From assembly GCA_001599815.1 (NCBI GenBank), contig BCIA01000005.1, forward strand, positions 5,464,472 to 5,528,471: a stretch of DNA of 64,000 nucleotides, read 5' to 3'. The notes beneath the pieces are model-generated. The model did not search any database and was not told the origin of the DNA. It saw only the letters and a list, made by a program, of their open reading frames with translations. This DNA comes from Furcasterigmium furcatum. Its lineage: Eukaryota; Ascomycota; Sordariomycetes; Glomerellales; Plectosphaerellaceae. How positions within the stretch are numbered: position 1 is the first letter of the stretch; every line of letters starts with the position of its first letter. The position numbers and the translations under genes are program-made. Shown one piece after another: positions 10,854 to 23,700 of the stretch.

Positions 10854-11720
10854 ATGCTGCCTCCCACCGACGCAGAAAGGAAGATGAACGGCGGCGTGGC
10901 AGTCATTACTGGCGCCGGTGCTGGCATCGGGTCCGGCTTCGCACGTCGCGCTGCACAGCTGGGCATGACGGTCTACGTCACGGATGTCTCCTTGTCCAGC
11001 GCACAATCTGTTGCGCAGGAGATCAGGGACGCCGGTGGCGCTGCCGAGGCACTCCAAGTCGACGTCTCGAAGCCTTCAGAGCTGGATCGACTTGCGGACC
11101 ATGTGTTCAGTCGGCATGGCAGTGTCCGCCTCCTCATCAACAATGCAGGCATCGAAACAATGGGTTTCAGCTGGGAGATTCCTTCACAGCGATGGGATGC
11201 TACTCTGGACATCAATGTCCGGGGCATCATCCACGGTGTCAGGGCTTTCGCGCCCCGGATGATCGAGTCCGGCGAGGAGTGCTGGGTCGCAAACCTGGGA
11301 AGCATTGGATCCTTCGGTGTCATGCCTACGCAGACGGCCTACATTCTCACCAAGCATGCCGTCCAAGCATTTTCTGAGGGACTATTCCTGGAGATGAAGT
11401 TGAAGAACGCGCCAATCCACGTCTGCTCGGTTCTTCCGGGCATGCTCAAGACCAGCATCTTCGAGGAGCAGGCCGGCCAGGGCGAGCCTGGGAGCGCCAG
11501 TGCATATCGCAAGGCGATGCGTGAAATGGCAAGGCTTCATGGGATGGACTTGGACGAGGGCTGTCGGGTCATGATGCAGCAGATTGCTGCGGGCAAATTC
11601 TGGGTGTCGTCGCAGCCTGAGATGACAGCGGATGCCATCGCGCGTCGGGTTGAGTTTCTCAGGGACCAGAGGGACCCAGAAGTGGCGGAGCAGGCGAAAC
11701 ATCTGCTGAATATCGACTGA
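10854..11720 (+). CDS. Short-chain dehydrogenase/reductase
   Basis: This is a single-exon gene of 288 aa. Classical SDR elements are in order: the cofactor motif TGAGAGIGSG near residue 17, NNAG near residue 97, a Ser in NLGSIGSFG and the catalytic YILTK (Tyr-x3-Lys) near residue 164. A Pro-Gly motif (LPGMLKTSIFEEQ) follows the active site. An Asp after strand 2 (VYVTDVS) suggests NAD(H) rather than NADP(H). I chose the ATG at 10854 because the domain starts soon after it; an in-frame ATG at 10815 would add 13 residues. It is convergent with the P450 gene. It probably oxidises or reduces an alcohol/ketone of a pathway intermediate. Confidence 0.9.
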   Translation: MLPPTDAERKMNGGVAVITGAGAGIGSGFARRAAQLGMTVYVTDVSLSSAQSVAQEIRDAGGAAEALQVDVSKPSELDRLADHVFSRHGSVRLLINNAGIETMGFSWEIPSQRWDATLDINVRGIIHGVRAFAPRMIESGEECWVANLGSIGSFGVMPTQTAYILTKHAVQAFSEGLFLEMKLKNAPIHVCSVLPGMLKTSIFEEQAGQGEPGSASAYRKAMREMARLHGMDLDEGCRVMMQQIAAGKFWVSSQPEMTADAIARRVEFLRDQRDPEVAEQAKHLLNID

Positions 11721-11872
11721 GCCTGGTTTTAGAGTAGTGTTTCTGCCAATGAAATGAGAATGGCAAGTTACGTTATTTTTCATTCCCTTCACACGATTAC
11801 GGTTTCGGGCTATGCAACAGGTAGTTTGCCAAACACACCTCCAGAGTCTCTTTCAATCTAGAAAAAAATCGC

Positions 11873-13828
11873 CTAGGCCCTCGACTTGAACTGAACCTTG
11901 AGGTTGGTGTCTGGGATGGCCATGGTGGCGATAAAAAACGGCTTCGGCTCATCGCCGGGGGCCAGCTTGAAGTCATACTTGAGCAACAACAAAGCAAACA
12001 TGAGCTTCATTTCATTGACCGCAAAAAAGCGACCTGGGCTTTGGGTACAAATATATCAGACTCAATCCACAATGAATTCAGGGGCTCGAGAAGACTTACC
12101 AAGGGTGCCTGCCGTGACCAAATACGTGGAAGCTTCTCGAGGTATTGACTGGCGTGTTCTCCTTTGACTCTTGATACTTCGGCTCGAGAAAGCGGAAGCC
12201 GTCAAAGCTGTCGGGGTTCTCGTACACCTCCGGATCGCGGTGCAGGATGAGGCTCGGGGTGCCGACTTTAGCGCCGGCAGGCAGAATCGTGCCGTCAGAG
12301 AACCTAAACTCCTGACGAGCATTCCTCTGCATAGCCACTACCATGGGGCAACGGATGAGTACACGGGAGTTTGTGGGAGGACAGTTCACTCACTGAGGCC
12401 CGCGTTGTTGAACCGCCCAGATTCCCGCAAGAAGCTTTCCATCTTGGGCAGATTGCCGAGGGTCGACGGGGTGATTTGGCCGTTCTCCAGGTTCTCGACA
12501 ATTTCTTGGCGGAGGGCATCGGCATACTTGTCGAACTCGGCCGCCATGGTATACAATGCGCCTGTGAAAACCTGTCAAGTTAGAAGTTGGTACCAGATAG
12601 CGGAGAAATACTCACCATCGTCGTCGTGTGGATCGAGGCCACATTCAGAGCCATGACTCGCTCTGCCAGCTGCGGAACCGTCTTCTCAATGGGCGGTGCC
12701 GCATCGATAAGCCTCTGGACCAGATCCTCCGGCTTCTTGCCGTTCTTATCAAGTTTGCTGTCCAGGCGGTCCTGAATGTACTGCCCAAGGAACCTCTCGG
12801 CGGCCCGGCGATGTTTCATCACAGGCAGAAACTGGGTAACGAAGCTACATGGCAAGTTAAGCGTGGGAAAGCTGCGGACTAACAAGGGAATTCCTACCCT
12901 TTGGACCATTCTGGAAACAAACGGAGAATCTCGGCAGAGAGGACGACAGACTGCGCGTAGTCTGCGGCGTTCTGGAGGTATTCTTTGTTGCGACCTGTAT
13001 TTCATATGTCAGCTCTGAGAAAACCAGGGGTGAGGTGAGGCATACAAAAGTCAGTGCCCACGTAGACCCTGCTACTGACCCGGGCTACAGTCATGGCGAT
13101 AGTGTCGTATAGCGCAACGGGTGTGTAGTCTGTGGTGGAGTCAGCAACTCTGGAGTCATACGAGAAGCGGCAGCCTGCCTTCAGGCGCGCCTATGAGATC
13201 GTCAAAAGCGCTTGAGGCTTCATCAACCATCATGGGCGTCTTGTAACCAATGTCTTTCGTGATGGGGCCCCGGACGACTGGGGTGTGGTACGTTCTATGT
13301 CCGACTCCATACCCCATTGTGTAGGGGATCTGTTGTTGCTGAGATGTATCAGTATCTTCCCCAAGCAAGATGAACTTTAGCCCTTACATCGTTCGCGCCA
13401 TCCTGGGCGTTCAGCACGGAATCAGGTGCCTTGAGATACTCGGTAACCTTGTGGCGATCTGTGACGAGTACGTACTCTCCCTGCAGCGTTGCGATTCGAA
13501 ACAGGCCATTTGAAGACTTGGTCATGCCCTCACGGACCAGCTTGAGCGGCTCGAGCATGAAGCGGATAGCGGCCACCCAGGGACCGACAAACGGGATGGG
13601 GACAAACCCAACTGGCGCGACCTTGGGCTGTTTGGAGGAATACATTAGCTGATGCGCGCGTAAGAACACTGAACATACCGTTCTTCTCTGATACTGGACT
13701 TGCTGAATTGCCAGGTAAACAGCGATACCGAGAAGGGCGCTGCTACCCCATGAGTGGTCTTGAATGAAGCTAGGCACAGCTGGCAGCGTTGCCAGATTGG
13801 CGAAACGAGTCGCGAATTGCTCAGACAT
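11873..13828 (-). CDS. Cytochrome P450 monooxygenase with a GC-AG intron
   Basis: Nine exons (13828-13679, 13627-13388, 13329-13179, 13129-13046, 12994-12898, 12844-12616, 12571-12394, 12337-12100, 12038-11873) sum to 1533 nt, 510 aa, with every junction in frame. An N-terminal membrane anchor lies near residues 28-45. The I-helix reads ASIHTTT, the ExxR motif is ESFLR, and the heme ligand is in FGHGRHPCPGR, completed across the last intron. Exons 3 and 4 join only through an intron with a GC donor (13178-13130, 49 bp, CTGAC branch site); no GT donor keeps the frame. The protein resembles ER-bound fungal P450s that hydroxylate secondary metabolites. It is divergent from the FMO at 14.3 kb. 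Confidence 0.9.
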
Positions 13829-14258
13829 CCTAATTACCGGCGTAGAGAGCTTAATGATGGCAAGAATAGCTCCAGTGAAATGTATTGGGCACGGGATTTT
13901 ACTTTAAGCTGGAAGGACCAAGTAGGCGGACGAGATGTTTCGGGGGGGCTCGGTGGTGGCCATTTCTGGGCGTGGTTCATCGGGCGCTGTCAGCGTTCGT
14001 GACATCGCCGATCCGTGTCAGCATACACCACAACACCTCTGTCATGTAAGTCCAAAACATGTCAATTCACTTTCACTGGGCATCCGGAGCCCAGACGTAG
14101 TCAGTTTATGTTGAGGAGCACGCAATCTGTCTCATGGGCGGTCCGTGTCGTGAGATAGATATTGCCAGGATGGGCCTCCTTAAAGGCCGAGGCTCGGCAG
14201 CAGCCCTCCACTCTTTACAATCCAAACACGTCCAACTCCTTGGAAAATTGAATTCATC
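13829..14258. promoter_or_regulatory. Shared divergent promoter of P450 and FMO
   Basis: This 430 bp gap separates two divergent oxygenase genes, an arrangement favouring co-expression. I see no exact copy of the GGACCGGAGT motif here; the closest is GGACCAAGTAGG at about 13917, which is weak. Confidence 0.4.
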
Positions 14259-16363
14259 ATGACTGGCCAGCACGATGTCCCCGCCCTCAGTCACCACGGA
14301 CACCCCGTGGCACTGCAGGAGCCGACAGTCCCCGTCTCTGTTCCAGCAGAAGACAAGCACATTCCGCCAGACTCAAAACCAAGTGAGCCGACAGATATGT
14401 TTGAGCTTGTCCAACAATGGCACTCGCAGCCACGCAAACTCCGCATCATTCACGTCGGCGCGGGTGCCACCGGACTCTGCGCCGCCTTCAAAATGGAACG
14501 CCAGCTGACAGACTACGAGCTGGTGTGCTACGAGAAGAACCACGAGGTCGGGGGCACTTGGCTCCAGAACCGCTACCCAGGCTGCGCATGTGACGTGCCA
14601 GCTCACATCTACACGTACACCTTCGAGCCTCATGCGAAGTGGAAGTCATACTATGCGTATGCGCCGGACATCCAAAACTACTTTGTCGGATTCTGTGACA
14701 AGTACAACCTCCGCAAGTACATCAAGCTCAAGCACAAGGTTCTTTCCGCGGTTTGGCACGAGGAGAAGGGGCAGTGGGAGGTCCAGGTCGAGCATGGAGG
14801 AGAGACGTTCGTGGACTGGTGCGACATCCTGGTGAACGGCTCAGGGCTTCTCAACCAGTGGAAGTGTGAGCGCGGCGCCAGCTTGCGTGATGCAAAGACT
14901 CGACTGACGATGATCTAGGGCCGGAAATCCAAGGCCTTCAGGATTTTCGTGGTTCCCTCCTCCACTCGGCAGCTTGGCAAGGTAGGCAATGCGAGGCCTG
15001 AATGAGAATCTGATGTTAACTCTGCTCAGAGAACGCCGACTACGCGAAGAAGCGCGTGGCCGTGCTTGGGAACGGCTCCTCCGCCATCCAAATCATCCCA
15101 CAAGTCCAGAAAGGTGATTCCGGAACCCACCTTGACACCGCAGCTTTGCTAACCGCTCCCCCTTAGTCGCTTCGAGCCTCAAGTGCGTGATGAGAGGGAG
15201 CACCTGGGTCGCGGCACCCATGGCCCGGGTCCCTGTCGAGATCACGGACGAGAAGGCAGCAGCGGCAGTGGACGACAAGGATGCCGCCCAGCCTCAAGTC
15301 GGGCAGTACTTCTACACCGATCGCGAGATCAAGCGCCTCGCGGAGGACCCGGAGTATCTCCTAGACTACCGCAAGCGCATCGAGTTTGCCATCAACGCCG
15401 GCTTTGCCATCTTCTACAAAGACTCGGAGGCGTCCAAGATGGCCGATCAATACATGCGCGCGGAGATGGCGCGCAAGCTCGAGAACCACCCGGTCTTGAC
15501 GAAGAAACTGGTCCCCGAGTGGCCGGTCGGGTGCAGGTAAGGCGACCGCCCGCGGAAGGCCTCAGCAGGGCCATTCGCTGACAGACTCAAAGGCGCCTCA
15601 CACCCGGCGACGGCTACCTCCAATCTCTCATCCAGCCCAACGTCGAGTGCCTGTTCGGCAGCATAAGCCGCGTCACCGAGACCGGGTTTGAGATGTCCGA
15701 CGGCACCAGCCACGAGGTCGACATGATCATCTGCGCCACCGGCTACGACATGGCCTGGACGCCGCACTTCCGCCTCATCGGCCGCAACGGGCGCGACATC
15801 AAGGACGCCTGGTCGCCGGAGCCCAAATGCTACCTCGGCATGGCGGCGCCGGGTTTCCCGAACTACTTCGTCATGAACGGCCCGCGTGGGAACCTGGCCA
15901 ACGGGACGGTGCTCCCGTGCTTCGAGACGGAGCTCGACTACGTGATCCAGGCGGCGAAGAAGATGCAGAGCGACCGCATCAAGGCGCTCGATGTGCGCGA
16001 GGGGATTGTCGAGCAGCTGGACGCGTACATTGACGCATGGCACGACACGAGCGTCTTCTCGGGGCCGTGCCGCAGCTGGTACAAGAACAACATGACCGAT
16101 GGGAAGATTAGGGTCTGGGGAGGTTCGGTAAGTCGCGGCGCCGGCGGTACTGGCATTTGACCTTTGCTGACCTGCCATCCCAGTCTGTGCATTTCCTCAA
16201 GACGATCAAAACACCGAGGTGGGAGCACTATGATATCGAGTACCTTGACGCGAATCCGTGGGCTTTCCTGGGCAACGGGCGCATCAAAGCCGAGGTCGAG
16301 GTTTCCAAGGAGGGATTGACGCCGTATCTGAGGAATGAGGACACGCCCTGGACGATTGAGTAG
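14259..16363 (+). CDS. Flavin-dependent monooxygenase, Baeyer-Villiger type
   Basis: Six exons (14259-14865, 14919-14981, 15030-15113, 15167-15536, 15593-16127, 16184-16363) sum to 1839 nt, 612 aa. The FAD Rossmann motif is VGAGATGLCAAF near residue 70, followed by GGTWLQNRYPGCACD. The Baeyer-Villiger fingerprint FxGxxxHxxxW is present as FRGSLLHSAAW, although the usual following Pro/Asp is Gln. The NADPH motif is LGNGSSAIQ. A short exon 2 (63 bp) carries the fingerprint. The enzyme should insert oxygen beside a ketone or aldehyde, or oxygenate a heteroatom. Acting on the aryl aldehyde made by the core pair would give a formate ester and then a phenol; this is inference. Confidence 0.9.
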
Positions 16364-16653
16364 CGGGGGATAATTGCGACGGCGTGTTCAACACTGGAAG
16401 AGAACGGTTGGCGTCGGGTGCTGTCGGGGGAGAATGAGAAGCTAGGACCCGACGGTGTTTTGTGATGGTTATGGGGGAACTCGTTGCCTCAGGCTGGTTC
16501 AGCTGTGAGTCATGAGCTGAACGATTGCCGTCCAGAAGAATTGCTATCGCACGTGATGTCTCTCTCGGCCTCGGTCGCGAGAAAATCGTTTGTTCGCTCC
16601 AGCCTCGTTGTCTGCATCGCCTCTCAAGTCATCCGCATCTCAATCCACCCACC

Positions 16654-17598
16654 ATGTCCGACACGCCGACGCTGGTCTTCATCCCGGGCTCCTGGCACCA
16701 GCCCTCGTGCTACGGCAAGGTCATTTCACTCCTCCAGGAGAAGCACAGCCTCAGATGCGTTTCCATCTCCCTCCCCTCCACGACGTCGGACCCGTCCGCG
16801 ACCTTCAAAGACGATGTCCACGCCGCGCGCCAGGCCATCGCGCGAGAGACGGAACAAGGTCATGATGTGGTGGTCGTTGCGCATTCCTACGGCGGCATGG
16901 TCGGCAACAGCGCCATCAAGGGACTCGCGCGATCACGAGACGCCCCCGCGAGCGACTCGCATGTCATCGGCCTCATCCTGATAGCCTCGGGGTTCACCCT
17001 GACCGGGCTCGCATTCATGGACCCCTTCTTCGGGCGCCCACCTCCAGCATGGCGCGTTAATGAGACGACGGGATACGCCGAGCTCGTCGCCGACCCTCGC
17101 GAGCTCTTCTACCACGACCTCCCCCCGGAAGAAGCAGACTTCTGGACCTCACAGCTCACCACGCAAAGCCTGAAGGCATTGTTCGAAGGAGGGGAGCATG
17201 CGTATGCGGGGTGGCAGGATGTGCCCGTCTGGTATCTGGGCACCGTCGAGGATCACGGAATGCCGGTCGTCGCCCAGCGGATGCAAGTCGGCATGGCGCG
17301 GGAGATGGGCTGCAAGGTGGAGCACCGAGAGCTTCAGACAAGCCACTCGCCGTTCCTGAGTCAACCGGCGGCCACAGCTGGGATCATCCAGGAGGCTGTC
17401 GAGGATTTTGCGGGAAGGCCGGTTTCTACCCCAGCAGAGGGGACAGTGCTGAGAACTGAGAACCTGCCAGCCCCCAGGCTCTGGCAGCCAGGGACTTGGT
17501 TTAGGTTCGGCCTGCCGTTACTATTCGGCCGCGTTCTCGGGAGATGCTATCTCATCTTCAGCTGGGGGCGGAGGATGTGGACGCCGAGGCGGTCATGA
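16654..17598 (+). CDS. Alpha/beta hydrolase (AB_hydrolase_6 type)
   Basis: This is a single-exon gene of 314 aa starting at the ATG at 16654, directly before strand MSDTPTLVFIPGSWH. The nucleophile elbow is AHSYGGMVG near residue 77. A PVWYLGTVEDHGMP stretch carries a likely acid, and ELQTSHSPFLSQP near the C-terminal part carries the catalytic His. This matches fungal EstC-like hydrolases that follow the pattern FVHGxxH at the oxyanion turn (here IPGSWHQP). A Trp/Arg-rich hydrophobic C-terminal extension of about 40 residues is unusual and could be a membrane-associated tail. The gene ends 140 bp from the convergent PKS stop. Hydrolysis of an ester or lactone intermediate is possible. Confidence 0.85.
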   Translation: MSDTPTLVFIPGSWHQPSCYGKVISLLQEKHSLRCVSISLPSTTSDPSATFKDDVHAARQAIARETEQGHDVVVVAHSYGGMVGNSAIKGLARSRDAPASDSHVIGLILIASGFTLTGLAFMDPFFGRPPPAWRVNETTGYAELVADPRELFYHDLPPEEADFWTSQLTTQSLKALFEGGEHAYAGWQDVPVWYLGTVEDHGMPVVAQRMQVGMAREMGCKVEHRELQTSHSPFLSQPAATAGIIQEAVEDFAGRPVSTPAEGTVLRTENLPAPRLWQPGTWFRFGLPLLFGRVLGRCYLIFSWGRRMWTPRRS

Positions 17599-17737
17599 TT
17601 CACTCCGACGGGAGAAGAACTGTTGGCCCACTCATCCTTATGTTTTATAGCTACGTGTACTACTATCATGACGATCAATGAAGCCTCACTACTCTCACAG
17701 GCCCTCCGTTTCGGTGCCTGGATGGGAGCACAGACCG

Positions 17738-20700
17738 CTAGCTCGCCGTTTGATCCAACATCTCGCACGCGGTCTTCAGCTTGGCAGACACCTCGTCAAC
17801 CTATTCAGTGTCAGTACAATGGCCGGCCAGGTCTTGGGGGCCGCCGGCGGTGTGACCTACATTTGACAGCTCAAACACTTCAAAATGGTTGCAATCAACT
17901 TCCAAAACGGGCATGCTCTGACCAAGGAGTCGTTCCCAGCTCCTCACCGACTCCTCTCTGAAGCCGCTCTCCGCGAGCCAGGGATAGGCGACCCCGCAGA
18001 GCGCCTGGGTATCCATCGTCTGCCTGCACACAATAGATACGCATCGAACGTCGCCGTCTTGCGGCAGAGGGTCGTAGCGCTGCAAGAGCCCGGCATGGCG
18101 GCGGAACTGGGCCTCGATGCAGCCCCGCGCCTTCGCCGCGGCCCCTGATTCACGTTGATTTGGGTACTTGCTGACGACATGGGAGATGACCGCTTCCGGC
18201 AACGGCTCGTGTCCGATCGGCGAGGGGGAGTCGATGAGGACAATGCCTCTTGGTGGGTTTCCGCGCTGCCGCAGTTGTCGGGAGACCTCGAAAGCCAGGA
18301 CGCCGCCGAAGGACCAGCCTGGATTGTTGCCAGCAAAATTAGCGAACCATCCCATGGCGTCTTGTTGCATTGCACTTACCACAGAGAATCGGACGCTTCT
18401 CCGACATCAAGCCGGCGCGCTCAATGTACAGGGATGCCAGCTCCTGCATAGACTTTACGGACGGGTCGATCTCGGGTATGTCGATGCTGAATATGCCCTT
18501 CACCGGTCGTCCCAGCGGTCCCATGCGGGCGTACATATTTGACAAACCGCTGCCGTCATGGAAAAGGTAGAGAGCCGACTGGGCAGGCGTGGTGTTCGGG
18601 TCCCCGGCTTGGAGGATATGGGGAAACGTGGAGGGGATCAGATGGGAAAGGATCTTGGAGCTGGTCTTCTCGTGGGCTTGAGCATTCTCGATGGACTCTG
18701 CGACGTCGCCGTTCTGCTCGAAGATGGACGTCTGCGTGGTGGAAGTGGAGGCTGTGACATCGGTGTTTGAAGATGACACGCTCGCGGAGTAGAGAGCCTC
18801 GATATTGTTGATGCTCATGTCTGAAATACTTGACTGCAGCGTATCGAGGTCCAGGCCGAACCGCTCTCGGATCTCGTGGACGAGCTCGATCGACAGCAGC
18901 GAGTCGACACCAAGCGAAGAGAGGCTTGCGTCTCTGTTCTCGACCGTGATGGAGGTACCGCAAATGTCGGCAAAGAGCTCCCGGATCTCAGACGCGATAT
19001 CGCACTCCAGAGGCTCGGTAGGCGGGGAGGGCAACTTGTTGGCCAGGTGCATGCTGCGGCCAGACATCGGCGGCGGCGTCGAAGGGATTGCATCGCCATC
19101 GTGTCCCTGCGCCTTACTGATAAGAAGAACAAGGTCATCCACCGTCTGGCACCTCTCAATCTCATCTTTCGGCACGACGAGACTGGGAAATCGAGACGCG
19201 ATGCTCTGCGTCAGCTCGATGAACAGGAGGCTGTCGATGCCGAGCTCGGCGAGCGTGCGGCCGGACGATGGCTCCCACGAGACGCCGCACACAGACTGTA
19301 TCGTGTCCTTGACAATCTCAGTCGTGGAGTCCGACGGCGTCGGAAGTGACCCTGCCCGCAACGCCGGGGCACTTTGGATCTTTGGTTTCTCGAGACGGCC
19401 CTGAACCCGCTTGGGGAGAGAGTCAGACATGTCATGACCGGTTGCCTGGGCCGCCCGAGACAGGACGGTCTTGAATGATTTGAGGCGGATCTTCTTGAAG
19501 CGCATCCCCTCCGCAAAGGAGACAACCTTGCCGTTGCTGTCGAGGACAAACGCATCTGCGAGGGTGCTGTCGTCAACATCGAGGAGGCTGCAGTAGATGT
19601 CCAGTTCCCCATTCGACTGCAACTTCGACATGTCGGGAAGAACGATCCGCCCGAGGCTCACGCAGATACACGCTGTTTCGAGGTCTACCTTGGCGTTGGC
19701 CATGAAACCGGCCGCGTGCAGCATGGTGTCCACGAACGGCGGGGGGCAGACGTAACGCCCGGACTGCGAGTCGGGCACCCGGAATGTGCCATAGCCTTCC
19801 AGACCGAGCGAGCTGATCGTGAGATGCTTCAGCGTCCTGAAAGGCTGCGAGTATGACACGACGCGAGGGAAGATGACGTCGTACAGCGTCCGAGATGTGA
19901 ACGTCTCCAGGGTGCTGGATGCCGCGGGGTGGAAGGACAGGGACCTTTGCCTCGAGACGTATGCAGTCTTCAGCATGAAGAGCTCCTCGATGGACTGCTC
20001 AATCGTTGCAGAGATCGAACCTGAACAGTAGAGGTGGTCGTGCTCTTTGCTTGACACGGAGAACCTGGCCGACTCGAGAGCACCAGGGTCCTCCGTCGAG
20101 CGAATCGAGACCTCCACAAAGTCGGACCTGGCGCTTGAATACACCAGAGGATGTTCGAAGGAGATATTATCCACCGAATACCATCGCTGGGCGGTGGATA
20201 TGGATTGTGTCACCGCAATCGCCTCCAAAGCAAGCTCGAGGTAGACGGAGGCCGGGCAGAGCGGGACACCGCCGACAGCATGGGCCTTGATAAGCCACGA
20301 CAGCTTGTCGACGCTGACGCGAAATCTGGTCGACCCGTCCTCGCAGGAGGACATGACAGAAGAGGACAACAGCTCAAAAGGAGCCGAGGCATGGTCGAAA
20401 CTCTCGTTCTCGATGTCCTTGTCCGCGGCTATTGGCTCTTGATACGGGACAACATATTCCTGGCCTTCAAGTTGCTGGCACGGAATTTGCTTTAAGAACT
20501 GGGGTGCCTCGTCTCTGTAAACTCCAGTCCAGTTCAGGTCCTTCCCTGATTGATAAAGACTTTGAAGAGCTGATGTGATTGGCGTCCAGGAGGACTCGGA
20601 TGGCCGCAGTGATGGCGTGTACGAGTAGCTGACTTGCGTGAAAGCTGCCTTGAGCATGGAGCTCGCTACCAAAAGAACTCAGATCAGCCACTGTCTAAAT

Positions 20701-23700
20701 CTTGGACATTGCAGAGAACCTACCCGATGTTGATGGTCCGAGTTCAATCACCTGCAGATGAGTGTCTGAATGTTTGGACTGGATATCCCCCAGAAGCTCC
20801 ATAAACAACACTGGCTGCCTCGTCTGGGAGACAAAGTAACCAGGACTGAGAACTTCGTCTCCATCTAGCAGCTGCCCAAGCACACTGGAGCCGACCTGGA
20901 TGCTCGGAGGATGGATGGACATGCCGGAGGCAACGTCTTTCAAGCTGGGCAAGATGGCATCCATCGCCGATGAGTGAAAGCCGTAAGAAACGTTGAGGAG
21001 CTTGTGCTTGATGCCCTTGGCCTTGAAGCGCTCAGCCACTTCGATGAGTCGTGATGTAGGACCGGCAATGACGCAGTCCTCGGGACTGTTGTGGCAGGCA
21101 ACTCCCAAAGCTCCAGCAGGGTCGGACAGCTGATCCCGAAGGAAGTCCGAGGCGTCTGCAGGAGCCATCCGACACGCCAGCATGCTGGAGGCTCCTGATT
21201 CGCAGTGATTGTACATCAGGTCGGCTCTCTTTGCCACGAAGAGAAGGGCATCCTGCAGCTGGAGGGCACCCGAGGTCACGAGCGCCGCGTATTCTCCGAT
21301 GCTAACCCAAAGAATCGTCAGCAAAATCAACGTAAAGCTGCGTCTTAGAGTTCCACTTACCTGTGACCCAGAACGAGATCGGGAGTCAGGCCCAAGCTCT
21401 GCAGGAAGCGCGTCAACGCATACTGCAGTACGAAACACGCGCACTGAACAATAAGTATGCTGTCCCTTTCGCTCACCGACGCAGGGGTATCCCCAGCAGC
21501 CTCGGGGTCCAGGTAGGACTTGACCACTGGAAACCCATGGAGTCCCAGAATGGCATCGCACTCTTCAACGGCAGACCGGAAGACGGGCGCCGTACGCAAA
21601 AGCTCGGAGCCCATGCCTTCGTGGGCCCCGCCTTGGCCTGCGAACACAAACACCGTCTTAGACAGCTTGGACACGATCCGCTGCGGAGCGGAGTCTGCTC
21701 GCTGGAGTTGCGCCAGCAGGTCTTTCATGTCGGTAACAGCGGCGGACCATCGGAACTCCTTGTAGTGCCGCCGCCTGACGCCGGCGGTGTAGCAGACGTC
21801 TTCGATGCTGAAGTCTGCGTTCGCCACTAGACACGAGGCGTACACCGACTTCAGCTGCTCGAGAGCCCTGGCACTCCTCGCGGAAATGGTCAGCAGATGT
21901 CGACTGCGAGGGGCCGTCGGCGCCTTAATCCGCCGCACATCGCGAGGTGCCTCCTCGAGGACCAGCGCAGCGTTGGACCCAGCCGCGCCAAAGTTGTTCA
22001 GCAATGCCCGCCTCGGACGCCCCTGCGCCGCTGTCCACTTTCGAGGAGAGTCCGCGACGACGATATTGTGCTGGGCGACCATGGAAGCCAGCCTGGGGTT
22101 CAGCGTCTTGAACGACCCCTGTCGAGGGATCGACTCATGTTTCATCATGAGAAGGAGCTTTATGAGTCCAGCGACGCCCGACGCGGCTTCAGCGTGGCCA
22201 ATGTTCCCCTTCACGGAGCACAGGTGAAGCGGGTTTCGGTCAGAGCGACCGCTGAAAACGGCGGACAGACTGGACAGCTCTGCATAATCCCCGGCCTGCG
22301 TGCCTGTGCCGTGGGCTTCCACGACGTCGATGCTCTCGGGACTGAGCCTGCTCAGCTTCAGCGTCTGCGTGAAGAGCGCGGCCTGCGTCTCGTGGTCCGG
22401 GTGCGTAATGGACTTTGCGGTCCCGCACTGGTTGATCCCGATGCCTCGGATGATACCGTAAATATGGTCCCCCTCGGCGCGGGCCTGGGAGAGCTTCTTG
22501 AGGACGACGAGGCCACAGCCTTCCGCGCGGCAATACCCATCTGCTCCGGCGTCAAAGGGTTTGCACTGGCCGGTTGGGCTCAGGAAGTGAGCTCTGGAGA
22601 GGCCAAGGTACATCTAGGGAGGGTCAGCTGGTGGAAGGAGCCAATGTATGGGATTGGTTACTCACGTCAGGACTGGAGATGACATTAACACCCCCTGCCA
22701 AGGCAGCCGTGCAATCCCCGGACCGCAGAGCCTTGCAGGCATGGTAAATCGAGACCATGGATGACGAGCACGCCGTGTCGACGACCATGGAGGGGCCTTT
22801 GAAGCCAAAGGCATACGAGATGCGCCCGCTGAGGAATGCTCGCAAGGTTCCTAGGGGCAGTGTCAGAAAGAGCATCTCCTACATCGAAAGTGATCGACCT
22901 ACCAGGACTGTAGTAGACGTCAATGTCGCGTCTCAGGTTGTCGACGTAGTCACCCGTCGCCACGCCAACATAGACACCAAATGAGTCTTGTTGGAAGCTG
23001 GGGGATGCGCCAGGAGAGTAGCCCGCATCATCCAGCGCCTCAACCGCAGCATGAAGCAGAAGCCGCTGCTGCGGGTCCATGGACTTTGCTTCTCGCGGGG
23101 AAATGTTGAAGTATCCTGCATCGAAGCTGAACGGGTCATTGAGGAAGTTTCCGTGCTTGGAAGCCATTTTCCGGGGCTTGTTGGAGCGCCGGCTGTCCGT
23201 CTGGAAGTAGTCCGAGACATTGAATCGAGAATTCGGGATCTATCGAGTCTTGTCAGTCACAATACGCCCAAGGGTGTAAGGGGAATTCTACCTCCGACAC
23301 GCATGTCCGCGCCTCGCTGACCACATTCCAGAACCCGTCAACGCCCTTTTCTCCAGGAAAGTCCGCAGACAGGCCGACAATAACAATGTCGTCCTCCATG
23401 CAAGGGGCCGTCTCGTCCGGCAACTGTCCAATGACCTGCAGCCCAGAGTCAAGAAGGGCGGCCTTGCTCAGGCTCAGTAAGGACTTGGCTGATGGTCCCA
23501 GACCAATTACCCGAAAGGCAGCATCGGGGGCGCGGCGGGACCTCTCCAGGTAGGTTTGCGTGGTTGTCTCCCAGGTGAGCTTCCAGTCCACGGAGTCCAC
23601 GAAAATGTTCTCGAGCGCCAGTTGGAGGAGCGAGCTGTTCCGGGTGTCCGGATGGAACATCTGGCCTGTGGCCGTGGATCTCACAGGAGCGTTGAGCGAG

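Noticed and set aside
13129..13200. Frameshift or pseudogene in the P450
   Set aside because: The apparent break is fully explained by a 49 bp GC-AG intron that restores one 510-residue frame.
18805..19404. Long plus-strand frame opposite the PKS
   Set aside because: It is antisense to the PT and ACP coding region with no domain signature; a shadow of codon bias.
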